Below are positions 1 to 7,868 of a stretch of DNA of 23,631 bases, one piece after another. The position numbers and the translations under genes were made by a program. Within the stretch, counting starts at the first letter, position 1; each line of letters opens with the position of its first letter. The notes under the pieces are model-generated. The model worked only from the letters and a program-made list of their open reading frames with translations. It had not been told where the DNA came from and searched no databases. The DNA is from an archaeon (GTDB taxonomy: Archaea > Asgardarchaeota > Hermodarchaeia > Hermodarchaeales > Hermodarchaeaceae): the NCBI GenBank assembly GCA_016550405.1, contig JABXGX010000117.1, positions 1 through 23,631 of the forward strand. Direction: 5' to 3'.

Positions 1-50
1 CTGGTTAAGATAGAATATAGTGTTCAACTATTCAAAGCTTATGTTCAAAT

Positions 51-66
51 TGTACACATATGTACA
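51..66. promoter_or_regulatory. Possible operator: repeated TGTACA
   Basis: Two copies of the self-complementary hexamer TGTACA are separated by CATA. Just upstream, TTCAA-type motifs recur at 22-27, 31-35 and 43-48. This lies 60 bases before the first gene, so a regulator-binding site is plausible, but nothing identifies the regulator. Confidence 0.2.
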
Positions 67-81
67 TCAAACAACAATCAT

Positions 82-93
82 ACATTTAATGTG
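82..93 (+). promoter_or_regulatory. Candidate TATA-like box for the KaiC-like gene
   Basis: ACATTTAATGTG lies 33 bases before the ATG at 126. That suits an archaeal TATA box with a short leader. A GAGGT ribosome-binding motif follows at 119-123. The first 11 bases (82-92) form a perfect palindrome, and the 11-mer CATTTAATGTG (83-93) recurs at 20206-20216 ahead of the minus-strand transporter gene, also at promoter distance. Confidence 0.3.
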
Positions 94-125
94 GGGATGA
101 AAGGAATTGAATGGATTGAGGTCTC

Positions 126-854
126 ATGCCGACTTCGACAGGTATTCCGGTGTTAGATGAGATTCTTGGTGAAGGATTAATTCTCGGTGAAAACGTAGTC
201 TGGGAGTATGAAACAGGAACTTTTGTAAACGAATTTCTTCAGAACTTCATGAGGAAGGGGATAAATGAAGAGAAGCAAGTTATTTACTTAGATTTCATTT
301 ATCCACCACAGGCTTTGCTATTATTTCTTAAACCCTTAATTAGTTCTCTTCCTTCGGGTTGGGAAGATCATTTCTTAGTGTTAGATTGTTTCTCCGAATC
401 TGGAGGTCGTGGGGAACTTGTATTCACGGATTTTTATGATAAAGCTCCTTCTTGGATACGAAAGGTCCCTATGTCCCGAGAGATTGAACGGTTCCACCAC
501 TTTTTTGGTCGTATCGAAAGGGAGTTTATTGGGGATGGAACCCGCCTTGTAATTAATAGCCTCACAGCAATGGAAATCCTTTGGGGGCAAGAGAATGCTC
601 GGAGCCTTTTTGGCCATATCTGTCCAGCATTGTATGCATACAAAACCCTAGCTTACTGGACAATAAACCGAAATGCCCACAACAAAGAATTTCTTGCAGC
701 GATCGAGCATACTACGCAAGTCGTCATTGAATTGAATCGTGAAAACAACAAACGATTTATCCAGGTTAGGAAAGCTGGTGGACGTTACAATCCCAAAACA
801 TACGACGCTTACTCCTACACGGTTGATGGGCTAACAGTTTCTATTAATGTGTGA
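126..854 (+). CDS. KaiC/RecA-like protein with degenerate nucleotide-binding motifs
   Basis: A 242-residue protein with the overall plan of single-domain KaiC/RadA-like archaeal ATPases: an N-terminal stretch ending in 'GIPVLDEILGEGL', a P-loop position, and a strand followed by 'INSLTA' at the Walker B position. Both catalytic motifs look lost. The P-loop region (residues 21-36, 'GENVVWEYETGTFVNE') has no GKT/GKS, and the Walker B Asp is Asn144. The final part (about 196-242) keeps the 'VVIEL...KRFIQVRKAGGR' pattern typical of the family's last strands. It is therefore probably a non-hydrolysing scaffold or regulatory relative rather than an ATPase. The start is supported by GAGGT at 119-123. 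It stands alone, followed by a T-run, so it may be transcribed separately from the Nfn cluster. The specific role is unknown. Confidence 0.75.
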   Translation: MPTSTGIPVLDEILGEGLILGENVVWEYETGTFVNEFLQNFMRKGINEEKQVIYLDFIYPPQALLLFLKPLISSLPSGWEDHFLVLDCFSESGGRGELVFTDFYDKAPSWIRKVPMSREIERFHHFFGRIEREFIGDGTRLVINSLTAMEILWGQENARSLFGHICPALYAYKTLAYWTINRNAHNKEFLAAIEHTTQVVIELNRENNKRFIQVRKAGGRYNPKTYDAYSYTVDGLTVSINV

Positions 855-860
855 GTAATC

Positions 861-866
861 TTTTTT
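861..866 (+). terminator. Candidate T-run terminator
   Basis: Six consecutive T residues begin seven bases after the stop codon of the KaiC-like gene. Archaeal transcription often ends at such T-tracts without a hairpin. The next gene begins 60 bases later. Confidence 0.3.
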
Positions 867-926
867 ACCATCGCTTGTGTTCCGCCATTCAGTACACTCC
901 CCATTCCAAATACAGGTGTTGACTCT

Positions 927-1763
927 ATGTTCAAGGTGTTAGCGACTAGGAAAATCGCTCCTGATATTTACGAGTTTGATGTTGAAACACCAGAAATTGC
1001 GGCCAAAGCTCAACCTGGTCAATTTCTGATTCTTCGATTACATGAACAGGGTGAACGCATTCCTCTTACCCTCAAAGATTGGGAGAGTGAGAAAGGTTTG
1101 GTAACAATTGTTTTCCAGGTTGTGGGCAAATCAACGATGGAGTTAGCTAAACTGAAGCCTGGCGATTTTATTAAAGATATCCTTGGACCTTTAGGGCATG
1201 CTCCCCCAGTTGAGCGATATGGAACAGCGGTTGTTGTAGCTGGTGGTTGTGGTGCTGCTCCGGCTCTTCCACGGGCTCGTCAAATCAAAGCGGCTGGAAA
1301 TTACCTCATTACAATTTTAGGAGCCCGGCAAGCGGATCTTTTGGTATGTGAGCTTGAACTCGACCAGATTAGTGATGAACTCCACATCACGACTGACGAC
1401 GGTTCCAAAGGCACACACGGTTTTGTAACTACGAAACTCAAAGAGCTCCTTGAATCTAACCGACAGATTGATTATGTTTTCACCGTTGGGCCCCCAATCA
1501 TGATGAAGTTTGTTGCTGCCACCACTCAACCCTTCAATATCAAAACTGAATGCAGTTTAAATCCCATCATGGTTGATGGAACCGGCATGTGTGGCGCCTG
1601 CCGTGTTGATGTAGGCGGAGAAATGAAATTCGCCTGTGTGGATGGGCCTGAATTTGATGCCCATGAAGTAGATTTCGATTTACTAATCTCCCGACTTGAC
1701 ACCTATAAGGAGCAAGAGACACGAGCTTTCGAGTTATATAAGCACAAGTGTTCACGCAAATAA
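927..1763 (+). CDS. nfnA: NfnA: small subunit of NADH-dependent ferredoxin:NADP+ oxidoreductase (sulfide dehydrogenase SudB-like)
   Basis: A 278-residue flavoprotein of the ferredoxin-NADP reductase fold. It shows an FAD-binding 'RIPLTL' (about residue 44), a glycine-rich NAD(H) site 'GGCGAAPALP' (about 106) and, near the C-terminus, the [2Fe-2S] loop. The cluster ligands appear to be D217, C222, C225 and C237. The spacing D-x4-C-x2-C-x11-C with an aspartate ligand is the pattern I recall for NfnA, and it favours NfnA over PyrK. In the Nfn complex this subunit binds NADH while NfnB binds NADPH and ferredoxin. Its partner NfnB is encoded 6.1 kb downstream on the same strand. The start is supported by AGGTG about ten bases upstream. 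A stand-alone dihydroorotate dehydrogenase electron-transfer role is less likely, because no pyrD is nearby. Confidence 0.87.
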   Translation: MFKVLATRKIAPDIYEFDVETPEIAAKAQPGQFLILRLHEQGERIPLTLKDWESEKGLVTIVFQVVGKSTMELAKLKPGDFIKDILGPLGHAPPVERYGTAVVVAGGCGAAPALPRARQIKAAGNYLITILGARQADLLVCELELDQISDELHITTDDGSKGTHGFVTTKLKELLESNRQIDYVFTVGPPIMMKFVAATTQPFNIKTECSLNPIMVDGTGMCGACRVDVGGEMKFACVDGPEFDAHEVDFDLLISRLDTYKEQETRAFELYKHKCSRK

Positions 1764-1845
1764 TGCATAACTTCCATTTGTTCCCAGTGTCCAATTTACA
1801 TAACTTTTTGTTTTTAGATATCCTGAGTAAACTTGGGTTACTTGA

Positions 1846-2208
1846 ATGGACTGGGTGTTCTTTGGAAAACGATTTGTTCTCCTCAATGTGATTTGTATTA
1901 TCGCCGCTTGGGTTGCTACAATTGTGATTTTTCAGATATGGACTTTTGCCAATTTCTTTCTTGTCTTGGTCGGTCTAGGAATATTATTACTAGTTTTTGG
2001 AGCCTGCCTTCAGACGCCCTTTATAGAAGCCATGGCAACTGCAAAGTATGCAGTAAATCCGCAAGTGACACGCGATACAGCTCGACACTATTCCAATCGA
2101 CGGAGTGAACAATCTGGAAGTGGCATCGTACTACTTGCATCTGGTGCCCTGATTCTAATTGTTGGCTTACTCGGATATTTTCTCCTTCCCTTCTTTCCAG
2201 TGATTTAA
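1846..2208 (+). CDS. Small membrane protein, unknown family
   Basis: A 120-residue protein with three likely membrane segments: about residues 10-32, 36-56 (a tight hairpin) and 94-117. The polar loop between the second and third (about 57-93) is rich in Arg, Ser, Asn and Thr. No family is recognised. It sits 82 bases after NfnA and 107 bases before the SCP2 gene, on the same strand, so it may belong to the same transcription unit. No clear ribosome-binding motif precedes the ATG. A TATA-like TTTACATAACTT near 1795-1806 would give a very short leader. A membrane anchor for neighbouring redox proteins is only a guess. Confidence 0.6.
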   Translation: MDWVFFGKRFVLLNVICIIAAWVATIVIFQIWTFANFFLVLVGLGILLLVFGACLQTPFIEAMATAKYAVNPQVTRDTARHYSNRRSEQSGSGIVLLASGALILIVGLLGYFLLPFFPVI

Positions 2209-2315
2209 TTCGTAGTCTTACTGATACTCCTCTGACGTTAAGTCTATTATTCTGAATGGGGAGTGTGTTTTTAACTAACTTAGTTATTGGTGTGTCTAAA
2301 AGGTGAACCAGTCAA

Positions 2316-2651
2316 ATGGCTACTAAAGACGAGGTCTTACAGGTTCTTGAGGGTATCAGAGAGAAATTTGATACTCAGGATACGAAATCCAAGTTTGAAG
2401 GATTTGATCGTACGATCCAATTTCAGTTCACAGATCTTGAAATAAGTTTTCATACACGCATCCATGGGGGTGTTATGGATTCATTTTCAGAAGGGGAATT
2501 GGAGAAACCAAATCTCTTAGTGACGACTGATAGTGGAACACTTGTTGGAATCATGCAAGGAAATCTTAGTCCTCTGGATGCGTATTCAGTGGGCAAATTG
2601 AAAGCTAAAGGGAGCATGACCGACCTTCTCAAACTCCAAATCCTTATGTAA
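2316..2651 (+). CDS. SCP2 sterol-carrier-domain protein
   Basis: A 111-residue protein that is essentially one SCP2 domain. It runs from a helical N-terminus with a 'FDRTIQFQF' strand, through 'HTRIHGGVMDSFSEGELEKP' and 'LLVTTDSGTLVGIMQGNLSP', to the typical ending 'GKLKAKGSMTDLLKLQ'. SCP2 domains form a hydrophobic cavity that binds lipids, fatty acyl groups or similar ligands. The product is soluble, with no signal peptide. AAGGTGA near 2299-2305 is a good ribosome-binding site. The dehydrogenase gene follows almost immediately, so the two are likely co-transcribed. Why a lipid-binding domain sits in a sugar and redox cluster is not clear. Confidence 0.8.
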   Translation: MATKDEVLQVLEGIREKFDTQDTKSKFEGFDRTIQFQFTDLEISFHTRIHGGVMDSFSEGELEKPNLLVTTDSGTLVGIMQGNLSPLDAYSVGKLKAKGSMTDLLKLQILM

Positions 2652-2679
2652 CCTAACAGCCTTGATGATGCGAAGGAGT

Positions 2680-3687
2680 ATGAGAATTTTCATCACTGCC
2701 TCATTTCATGAGGATGGACTTGATCTGCTAAGAAAGCACGGGACCATAGTTCACGAAGATTGGCGAAGCACAGGGCAAGTCCTTTGGGGAGAAGATCTCC
2801 TTGAGAAACTCAAAGCTGTAAAAGCCGATGCCGCTATTGTTGAAGCTGACGCTGTTACGGAGGAAGTCTTTGAGGGTATTTCTCTGAAGTTCATTGGGAG
2901 TGCCCGTGATAATCCCAAGGAAGTGGATCTTGAAGCTGCGACAGCCCATGGTGTCCCGGTTTTTTATGCTCCTGGGCGCAATGCTGATTCCGTAGCTGAT
3001 TTGACGATTCTTCTGATTCTTGCTCAAGCACGAAAACTTATTCGCACCGATCGGCTTCTCAAATCTGGTGCGGTTTCGATTGATAGTGCTGAGGGCTTCA
3101 CGGCTTTCCATGATTCATTAAAAGGTCGGGAACTGGGACGCAGTACGGTCGGAATTGTAGGGTTAGGTCAAATCGGGATTCGGGTTGCTAAACGCCTGCA
3201 GGGATTCGGTTGCCGCGTTCTCTTTACAGACCCTCATATTACTGCCACCCAAGGCAGGAAGGTGAATGCAGAAAAGGTTGAACTGAAAACTCTCATGCGG
3301 GAATCCGATTTTGTCACTCTTCATACTCGAGCAACCCCTAAGACTTTTCGAATGATAGGAAAAGAACAGCTTGCCTGGATGAAACCTTCTGCCCATTTGA
3401 TTAATACAGCACGATCTGCCATAATTGATGAGGATGCTCTCTTTGAAGCCATTCAGGCGGGAATCATTGCTGGGGCGGGGCTTGATGTACATTCCCGGGA
3501 ACCTGTTGGATCTGGTAACCGGTTCCTTCAATTTGATAATGTTACAGTAACTCCCCATATTGGAGGTAATACCGAGGATGTGGTGTATCGGCAATCCATG
3601 ATTCTAGCCGAGGATATTGACCGGTTTTTAGGAGGAGAAACGCCCAAATACTTGGCTAACCCTGATGTTTTAAAATCAGCACGATGA
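2680..3687 (+). CDS. NAD-type D-2-hydroxyacid dehydrogenase (SerA/glyoxylate reductase-like)
   Basis: A 335-residue protein with the full two-domain D-2-hydroxyacid dehydrogenase layout. The Rossmann motif is 'VGIVGLGQIGIRVA' (G161, G163, G166). An acidic residue after the second strand ('FTDP', D184) favours NAD(H) over NADP(H). The catalytic residues appear to be R245 ('NTARSAII'), E274 ('HSREPV') and H293 ('TPHIGG'). There is no ACT regulatory domain, so this is not full-length phosphoglycerate dehydrogenase. Glycolate, glycerate or lactate-type substrates are possible. Start choice: the ATG at 2680 begins the conserved 'MRIFITA' strand, but its AAGGAG is only one base away. In-frame starts at 2665 or 2668 are alternatives. 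The sugar kinase gene follows after nine bases, so they are in one operon. Confidence 0.85.
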   Translation: MRIFITASFHEDGLDLLRKHGTIVHEDWRSTGQVLWGEDLLEKLKAVKADAAIVEADAVTEEVFEGISLKFIGSARDNPKEVDLEAATAHGVPVFYAPGRNADSVADLTILLILAQARKLIRTDRLLKSGAVSIDSAEGFTAFHDSLKGRELGRSTVGIVGLGQIGIRVAKRLQGFGCRVLFTDPHITATQGRKVNAEKVELKTLMRESDFVTLHTRATPKTFRMIGKEQLAWMKPSAHLINTARSAIIDEDALFEAIQAGIIAGAGLDVHSREPVGSGNRFLQFDNVTVTPHIGGNTEDVVYRQSMILAEDIDRFLGGETPKYLANPDVLKSAR

Positions 3688-3696
3688 GAGGCTAGT

Positions 3697-5226
3697 ATGT
3701 CCAAGTCGCAGTTTCTGACAATTGACTTTGGCACTTCAGGAATCAAGTGCATGGTGTTTTCTCAGAAAGGAAAAGTGCTCGCTCGGCAATTTCGATCAAT
3801 TCAATATGTTGATACTGAAGGTCTTTTTGGTATCGGGAAAGAATTCGATGCCCCCGCAGCTTGGCATATGATCTGCGAAATGATACCTCGGGCCCTCAAA
3901 GAGGCGCATTCTCAACCTAATGATATTGTCAGCATCGCCACAACCAGTCAAAGGCACGGTGCAGTATTTCTCGATAAGGAAGGCGAAGTAATTTATGCGG
4001 GACCAAACCTTGATGCCCGTGGAGTCTTCATGCAGGATTCCGTTATAAAAGGCTTAGAGGACTCTTGTCCACCCACAGGTTGTTGGCCTCCACTCTTGTA
4101 TTCGTTGTGCCGGCTACTTTGGTTTAAACGGGAGAGGCCTGATCAGTTTGCTAGAATTTGCCATGCCTTAGCAATAAGTGATTGGCTAGTCTATCAACTT
4201 ACAGGAGAAGTAACCACGGATTCCACTCAGGCTTCCAACACACAGTTAATGGATATTCGATCCTCACGATGGTCATCCGAAATCCTAGAAATGGCAGGAT
4301 TATCTAGCGAGTTATTACCCGATATTACAGACTCAGGCACATCTGTTGGTAAGGTCACACCGGCTGCGAGCAAAAGCACTGGATTATCAACGAACTCACA
4401 AGTAGGCATTGGCGGGGCAGATACCCAATGTGCCCTTCTAGGTTCTGGTGCAATTGAATCAGGAGATATTGGTGTTGTTGCAGGAAACACAGGGCCAGTC
4501 CAACTAGTCACTTCTGAACCAATAATTGATTCTAATAATTGCCTTTGGACCGGACGCTTCTTTTTCCCTGATAAATGGGTCCTTGAAGCGAATTCAGGAC
4601 CCAATGGGTCTGTTCTCAACTGGTTTATCCAAAACATCATTGCCCCATTAAACCCTGAGTTATCTGGACCCACAGATCACGCATTCACACTAGTCGAAAC
4701 ATTAGCGGCCCAAGCCCCTGTGGGTTCCAATGACACCATCGCCTTACTCGGTCCCCAAATCATGGATGCACGGGACATGACAACGGTTCGTCCATCATTC
4801 TTTCTCTTTCCTCCACCCACTTCCCCCGCCGTGACCCCGACCTCAATCAAAGAAGTTTCTCGAGCTTTATTCGAGAATATTTGTTATGCAGCTCGTACGA
4901 ACATTGAGCAGATTCAAACTATGGCGAATTGCCAGATTGAAAAGTGCGTTGTTGCTGGAGGGCTTACACGAAGTGATTTCTGGCGACAAATGCTTGCTAA
5001 TGTAACAGGACTTTCTATTCGAAGTGGACAGGTGGTTGAAGCCTCAAGTTTAGGTGCCGCTATTTGTGCGGCAACTGCAGCAGGAGTGTATGATTCGCTG
5101 ACTACCGCGATGCATCAAATGGTGAAGATGCGACCTAACCTTGAACCTCAAGAGGATGTTCACAATCAGTACAAAACCTATTTCACCAGATGGCAAACAT
5201 TGTACAACCAATCTGCAAATTTATAA
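3697..5226 (+). CDS. FGGY-family carbohydrate kinase (xylulokinase/LsrK-like)
   Basis: A 509-residue sugar kinase of usual FGGY length. The N-terminal phosphate loop is 'IDFGTSGIK' (D10). 'NLDARG' (about 104-109) and 'SDWLVYQLTGE' (161-171) resemble the equivalent stretches of E. coli autoinducer-2 kinase LsrK as I remember it. The catalytic Asp is probably D242 in 'GGADTQCALLGSG', and the C-terminal FGGY signature is 'VVAGGLTRSDFWRQMLANVTG'. It would phosphorylate a ketose or related polyhydroxy compound with ATP. A GAGAGG ribosome-binding motif overlaps the stop of the preceding dehydrogenase, and an aldolase gene follows after 30 bases. That order suggests production of a ketose phosphate for aldol cleavage. 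The family does not fix the substrate. Confidence 0.87.
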   Translation: MSKSQFLTIDFGTSGIKCMVFSQKGKVLARQFRSIQYVDTEGLFGIGKEFDAPAAWHMICEMIPRALKEAHSQPNDIVSIATTSQRHGAVFLDKEGEVIYAGPNLDARGVFMQDSVIKGLEDSCPPTGCWPPLLYSLCRLLWFKRERPDQFARICHALAISDWLVYQLTGEVTTDSTQASNTQLMDIRSSRWSSEILEMAGLSSELLPDITDSGTSVGKVTPAASKSTGLSTNSQVGIGGADTQCALLGSGAIESGDIGVVAGNTGPVQLVTSEPIIDSNNCLWTGRFFFPDKWVLEANSGPNGSVLNWFIQNIIAPLNPELSGPTDHAFTLVETLAAQAPVGSNDTIALLGPQIMDARDMTTVRPSFFLFPPPTSPAVTPTSIKEVSRALFENICYAARTNIEQIQTMANCQIEKCVVAGGLTRSDFWRQMLANVTGLSIRSGQVVEASSLGAAICAATAAGVYDSLTTAMHQMVKMRPNLEPQEDVHNQYKTYFTRWQTLYNQSANL

Positions 5227-5256
5227 TGCCCCGCCCATTGTGTAAAGGGAATTGCC

Positions 5257-5922
5257 ATGACATCAGACAAAACGAAGGATGCGAAAACTCAAGTCCTAAA
5301 TACCTGCCAAAACATGCAATCAGCTGGATTAGTCATCGGTAGCTCGGGAAACGCCAGCTTTCGAATTGAAGGGACCGATCAAGTTGCAATCACACCAAGT
5401 AGTGTTGATTATTCATGTATGAGTGCTGACGATGTGATGATTATCGATATGGATGGAGAAATCATCGAGGGAGACCGAAATCCGTCCATTGAACATCCGC
5501 TCCACCTTGCGATCTACCACGCAAGACCTGACGTGAATGCTATTGTTCATACTCACTGCATCTACGCTTCCGCATTGGCAGTGCTCCGAGTACCTCTACC
5601 ACCGATTGTTGATGAATTTGTGATCCGTCTTGGTGGTCAAGTCGAAGTAGCGAAATATGGCATGCCCGGAAGTGAGGAACTCGCGAAAAACGTTGTCAAG
5701 GCCTTAGGTCCACGGAATGCTGTCTTCCTTGCAAATCATGGAGCTTTGTGCTGTGGACCCACAATGGAAATAGCACTTCATAATGCGCTACTGCTTGAAC
5801 GTGTTGCCCATATCTATTTGCTAGCGTCTGCGGCGAGTGGTGGGGTAACTACCATCCCTCAAGATGCAGTTGAAACTCAGGCTCAGATGTTTGAGCTTAT
5901 GAAGCGCATGAAGAAACGGTGA
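5257..5922 (+). CDS. Class II aldolase, L-fuculose-1-phosphate aldolase (FucA)-like
   Basis: A 221-residue zinc aldolase of the FucA/AraD fold. The catalytic acid E79 ('PSIEHPLH') and zinc ligands H98, H100 ('VHTHCIYASA') and H161 ('LANHGALC') are present. They fall exactly six positions after the E. coli FucA residues 73, 92, 94 and 155, which is strong support for a true aldolase rather than an epimerase or decarboxylase. The phosphate-binding 'SSGNAS' (29-34) and 'TPSS' (46-49) are also there. Expected reaction: a ketose 1-phosphate is split to dihydroxyacetone phosphate and a short aldehyde (lactaldehyde from a 6-deoxyhexose, glycolaldehyde from a pentose). An AAAGGG motif precedes the start. 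The AOR gene begins four bases after its stop, indicating tight coupling. Confidence 0.88.
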   Translation: MTSDKTKDAKTQVLNTCQNMQSAGLVIGSSGNASFRIEGTDQVAITPSSVDYSCMSADDVMIIDMDGEIIEGDRNPSIEHPLHLAIYHARPDVNAIVHTHCIYASALAVLRVPLPPIVDEFVIRLGGQVEVAKYGMPGSEELAKNVVKALGPRNAVFLANHGALCCGPTMEIALHNALLLERVAHIYLLASAASGGVTTIPQDAVETQAQMFELMKRMKKR

Positions 5923-5926
5923 TGAC

Positions 5927-7768
5927 ATGTCCCCACTCTCTGGGTACATGGGGGAGTTCCTATTTGTTGACCTGACAAAAGGACTTACAAAACGAAAATC
6001 CCTGAATGAAACTTATGTTCGTGACTTTATTGGTGGAGCAGGGTATGCAAGTCGACTACTCTATGATCGCCTAGCACTCGAAGACCTCGACCCTTTTCAC
6101 CCTCAGAACGAGGTTGCCATTTTCACCGGACCCTTAACTGCAACCGGTGCTCCTTGTACCGGTCGGCACTCAATCTGTACAAAATCCGCGTTGACTGGTA
6201 TATGGGGTGAATCAACGGGAGGTGGCTATTTTGGGGCTGAGCTTCGTCAGGCTGGTCTGGATGGTATTCTTGTTACGGGGGCCTCCAAAACTCCTGTTAT
6301 CCTTGAGATTACCGAAGAGGATGCTGCTTTAGCTCCGGCAGACCACCTCTGGGGTAAGGATACCTATACAACCGAAGAGCTCATTAAAACTGATGCAGGC
6401 GATGCAAAGATTCGCGTTCTCTCAATTGGTCCTGGTGGAGAGAACCGGGTCCGATTTGCTGCAGTCATGAATGATTTGGGACGTGCTAGTGCACGAGCTG
6501 GAGCTGGTGCAGTCCTTGGCGCAAAACGACTCAAAGCCATTAGTGTTCGTGGGTCTCAAAAGCCAGAGCTTGCAGATCCGGATAAGTTTCGGGAGTATGT
6601 TAAAACAGCATTTCAGTTACTTGAAGGACTTGGACCTTTTCTTGGTGCTAACGGGACACTGTATGGCGCTGATATGTTAATGAACTTGTTTAACGATATG
6701 CCCGTTCGCTACTTCTCCGAACCTTTCATGGACATCTCAAATATCAACGCCGCAGCCCTGAAGCAGTATCGCACCGGTCAATTCCGTTGTCATGCCTGCC
6801 CCATTGGGTGTGGTCCAATCATCACGATTACGGAAGGAGATGTAAAACTCAACGATATTGCAGGTCCTGAATACGAAACTGTTGCCGCCTTTGGCACATT
6901 ATGTCAGATCGATAATCTTCCTCTACTCTGTCATGCTAACCATCTTTGTAATCTGTACGGTTTAGATACGATTTCCTGTGGGAACGTGATTGCCTTCAGT
7001 TTTGCTGCCCATGAAGCCGGAAAACTCCCCAGTGATCTTAGTACTTCGCTGAGCCTAGAATTTGGTAACGGAAAAGCCGTAGTGGATCTTATTGAGTTGA
7101 TTGTCCAACGACAGGGATTAGGCGATTTACTAGCTGAAGGCGTGCGACGAGCGGCTGAGACAATAGGAGCTCCTGAACTTGCTTATCATGTGAAGGGGCT
7201 AGAAATCCCTATGCATGATCCTCGCGCCTTTTTCGGACTAGCGACCACCTATGCAGTTTCTCCCATTGGTGCCTCACATATGCAAGGAGACATCCACACC
7301 GTAGATATGGGTGTTGAGATTCCAGAATACGAGATTGAACCTGGAGACCGGCATAGCAATCAAAACCAGGGGTCTTCCATCGCTAAACTCCGAAATTGGC
7401 GAGCTCTTTTCAACTCACTAACCCTTTGTCAACTCGCACTCCTCGAACCGACTCTCGTAGCAAATCTTTATAATGCAGCTACTGGCCACGCCCTAACACC
7501 CATGCAGCTGTTAGAAATTGGAGAAAGAATCATGACAGTGAAACGAGCATTTAATATCCGTTGTGGCATCACTGCGTCCGATGATGCTCTTCCCAAAGGC
7601 ATAACAAAACCATTTACCGCTGGTTCCAATGAAGGAAAGACACCGAACTTACAGGAGCAGCTGCAACAATTTTACACAACTAGCCAGTGGGATCCTAAAA
7701 CTGGGAAACCATCTCGAGAGCTGTTAAAAAAACTAAATCTAACAGACATATCAAAAGATCTCTGGTAG
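5927..7768 (+). CDS. Aldehyde:ferredoxin oxidoreductase family protein (tungsten/molybdenum pterin)
   Basis: A 613-residue protein of the usual AOR length. The N-terminal pterin domain shows 'FIGGAGYASRLLY', 'GPLTATGAPCTGRHS' and 'WGESTGGGYFGAELRQAG'. The [4Fe-4S] ligands are C288, C291 and C295 ('CHACPIGCG') plus C501 ('SLTLCQLALL'). 'GPEYETVAAFGTLC' and 'GLDTISCGN' are further family hallmarks. AORs oxidise aldehydes to carboxylic acids and reduce ferredoxin. It starts four bases after the aldolase stop, so the aldolase product aldehyde is the natural candidate substrate. The cytoplasmic location is inferred from the absence of a signal peptide. The subtype (AOR, FOR, GOR or an uncharacterised branch) cannot be settled here. 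A tungsten or molybdenum cofactor supply must come from outside the window. Confidence 0.9.
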   Translation: MSPLSGYMGEFLFVDLTKGLTKRKSLNETYVRDFIGGAGYASRLLYDRLALEDLDPFHPQNEVAIFTGPLTATGAPCTGRHSICTKSALTGIWGESTGGGYFGAELRQAGLDGILVTGASKTPVILEITEEDAALAPADHLWGKDTYTTEELIKTDAGDAKIRVLSIGPGGENRVRFAAVMNDLGRASARAGAGAVLGAKRLKAISVRGSQKPELADPDKFREYVKTAFQLLEGLGPFLGANGTLYGADMLMNLFNDMPVRYFSEPFMDISNINAAALKQYRTGQFRCHACPIGCGPIITITEGDVKLNDIAGPEYETVAAFGTLCQIDNLPLLCHANHLCNLYGLDTISCGNVIAFSFAAHEAGKLPSDLSTSLSLEFGNGKAVVDLIELIVQRQGLGDLLAEGVRRAAETIGAPELAYHVKGLEIPMHDPRAFFGLATTYAVSPIGASHMQGDIHTVDMGVEIPEYEIEPGDRHSNQNQGSSIAKLRNWRALFNSLTLCQLALLEPTLVANLYNAATGHALTPMQLLEIGERIMTVKRAFNIRCGITASDDALPKGITKPFTAGSNEGKTPNLQEQLQQFYTTSQWDPKTGKPSRELLKKLNLTDISKDLW

Positions 7769-7810
7769 ACTCTGAACTAATAGGGGCATGACACTGAATT
7801 TGCGGAAGGC

Positions 7811-7818
7811 TTTAATTT
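7811..7818 (+). promoter_or_regulatory. Candidate internal TATA-like box before NfnB
   Basis: TTTAATTT is preceded by the purine-rich GCGGAAGGC, resembling an archaeal BRE/TATA pair, and lies about 50 bases before the NfnB start. The 100-base gap before NfnB is the largest spacing after the kinase, so a separate promoter is possible. Confidence 0.25.
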
Positions 7819-7868
7819 GGTCACAAGCGCTCCCTCGATGACTGGTTTCATCAAATGAGGGGTTCACC

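Noticed and set aside
3163..3594. 143-residue minus-strand frame
   Set aside because: It lies entirely inside the dehydrogenase gene, whose catalytic residues are all in the plus-strand frame.
2680..3687. Phosphoglycerate dehydrogenase of serine biosynthesis
   Set aside because: The protein ends after the catalytic domains with no ACT or intervening domain, and no serine pathway gene is adjacent.
3697..5226. Autoinducer-2 processing because the kinase resembles LsrK
   Set aside because: No other lsr-type genes (transporter, LsrF, LsrG) are present. The aldolase and AOR neighbours fit sugar cleavage better.
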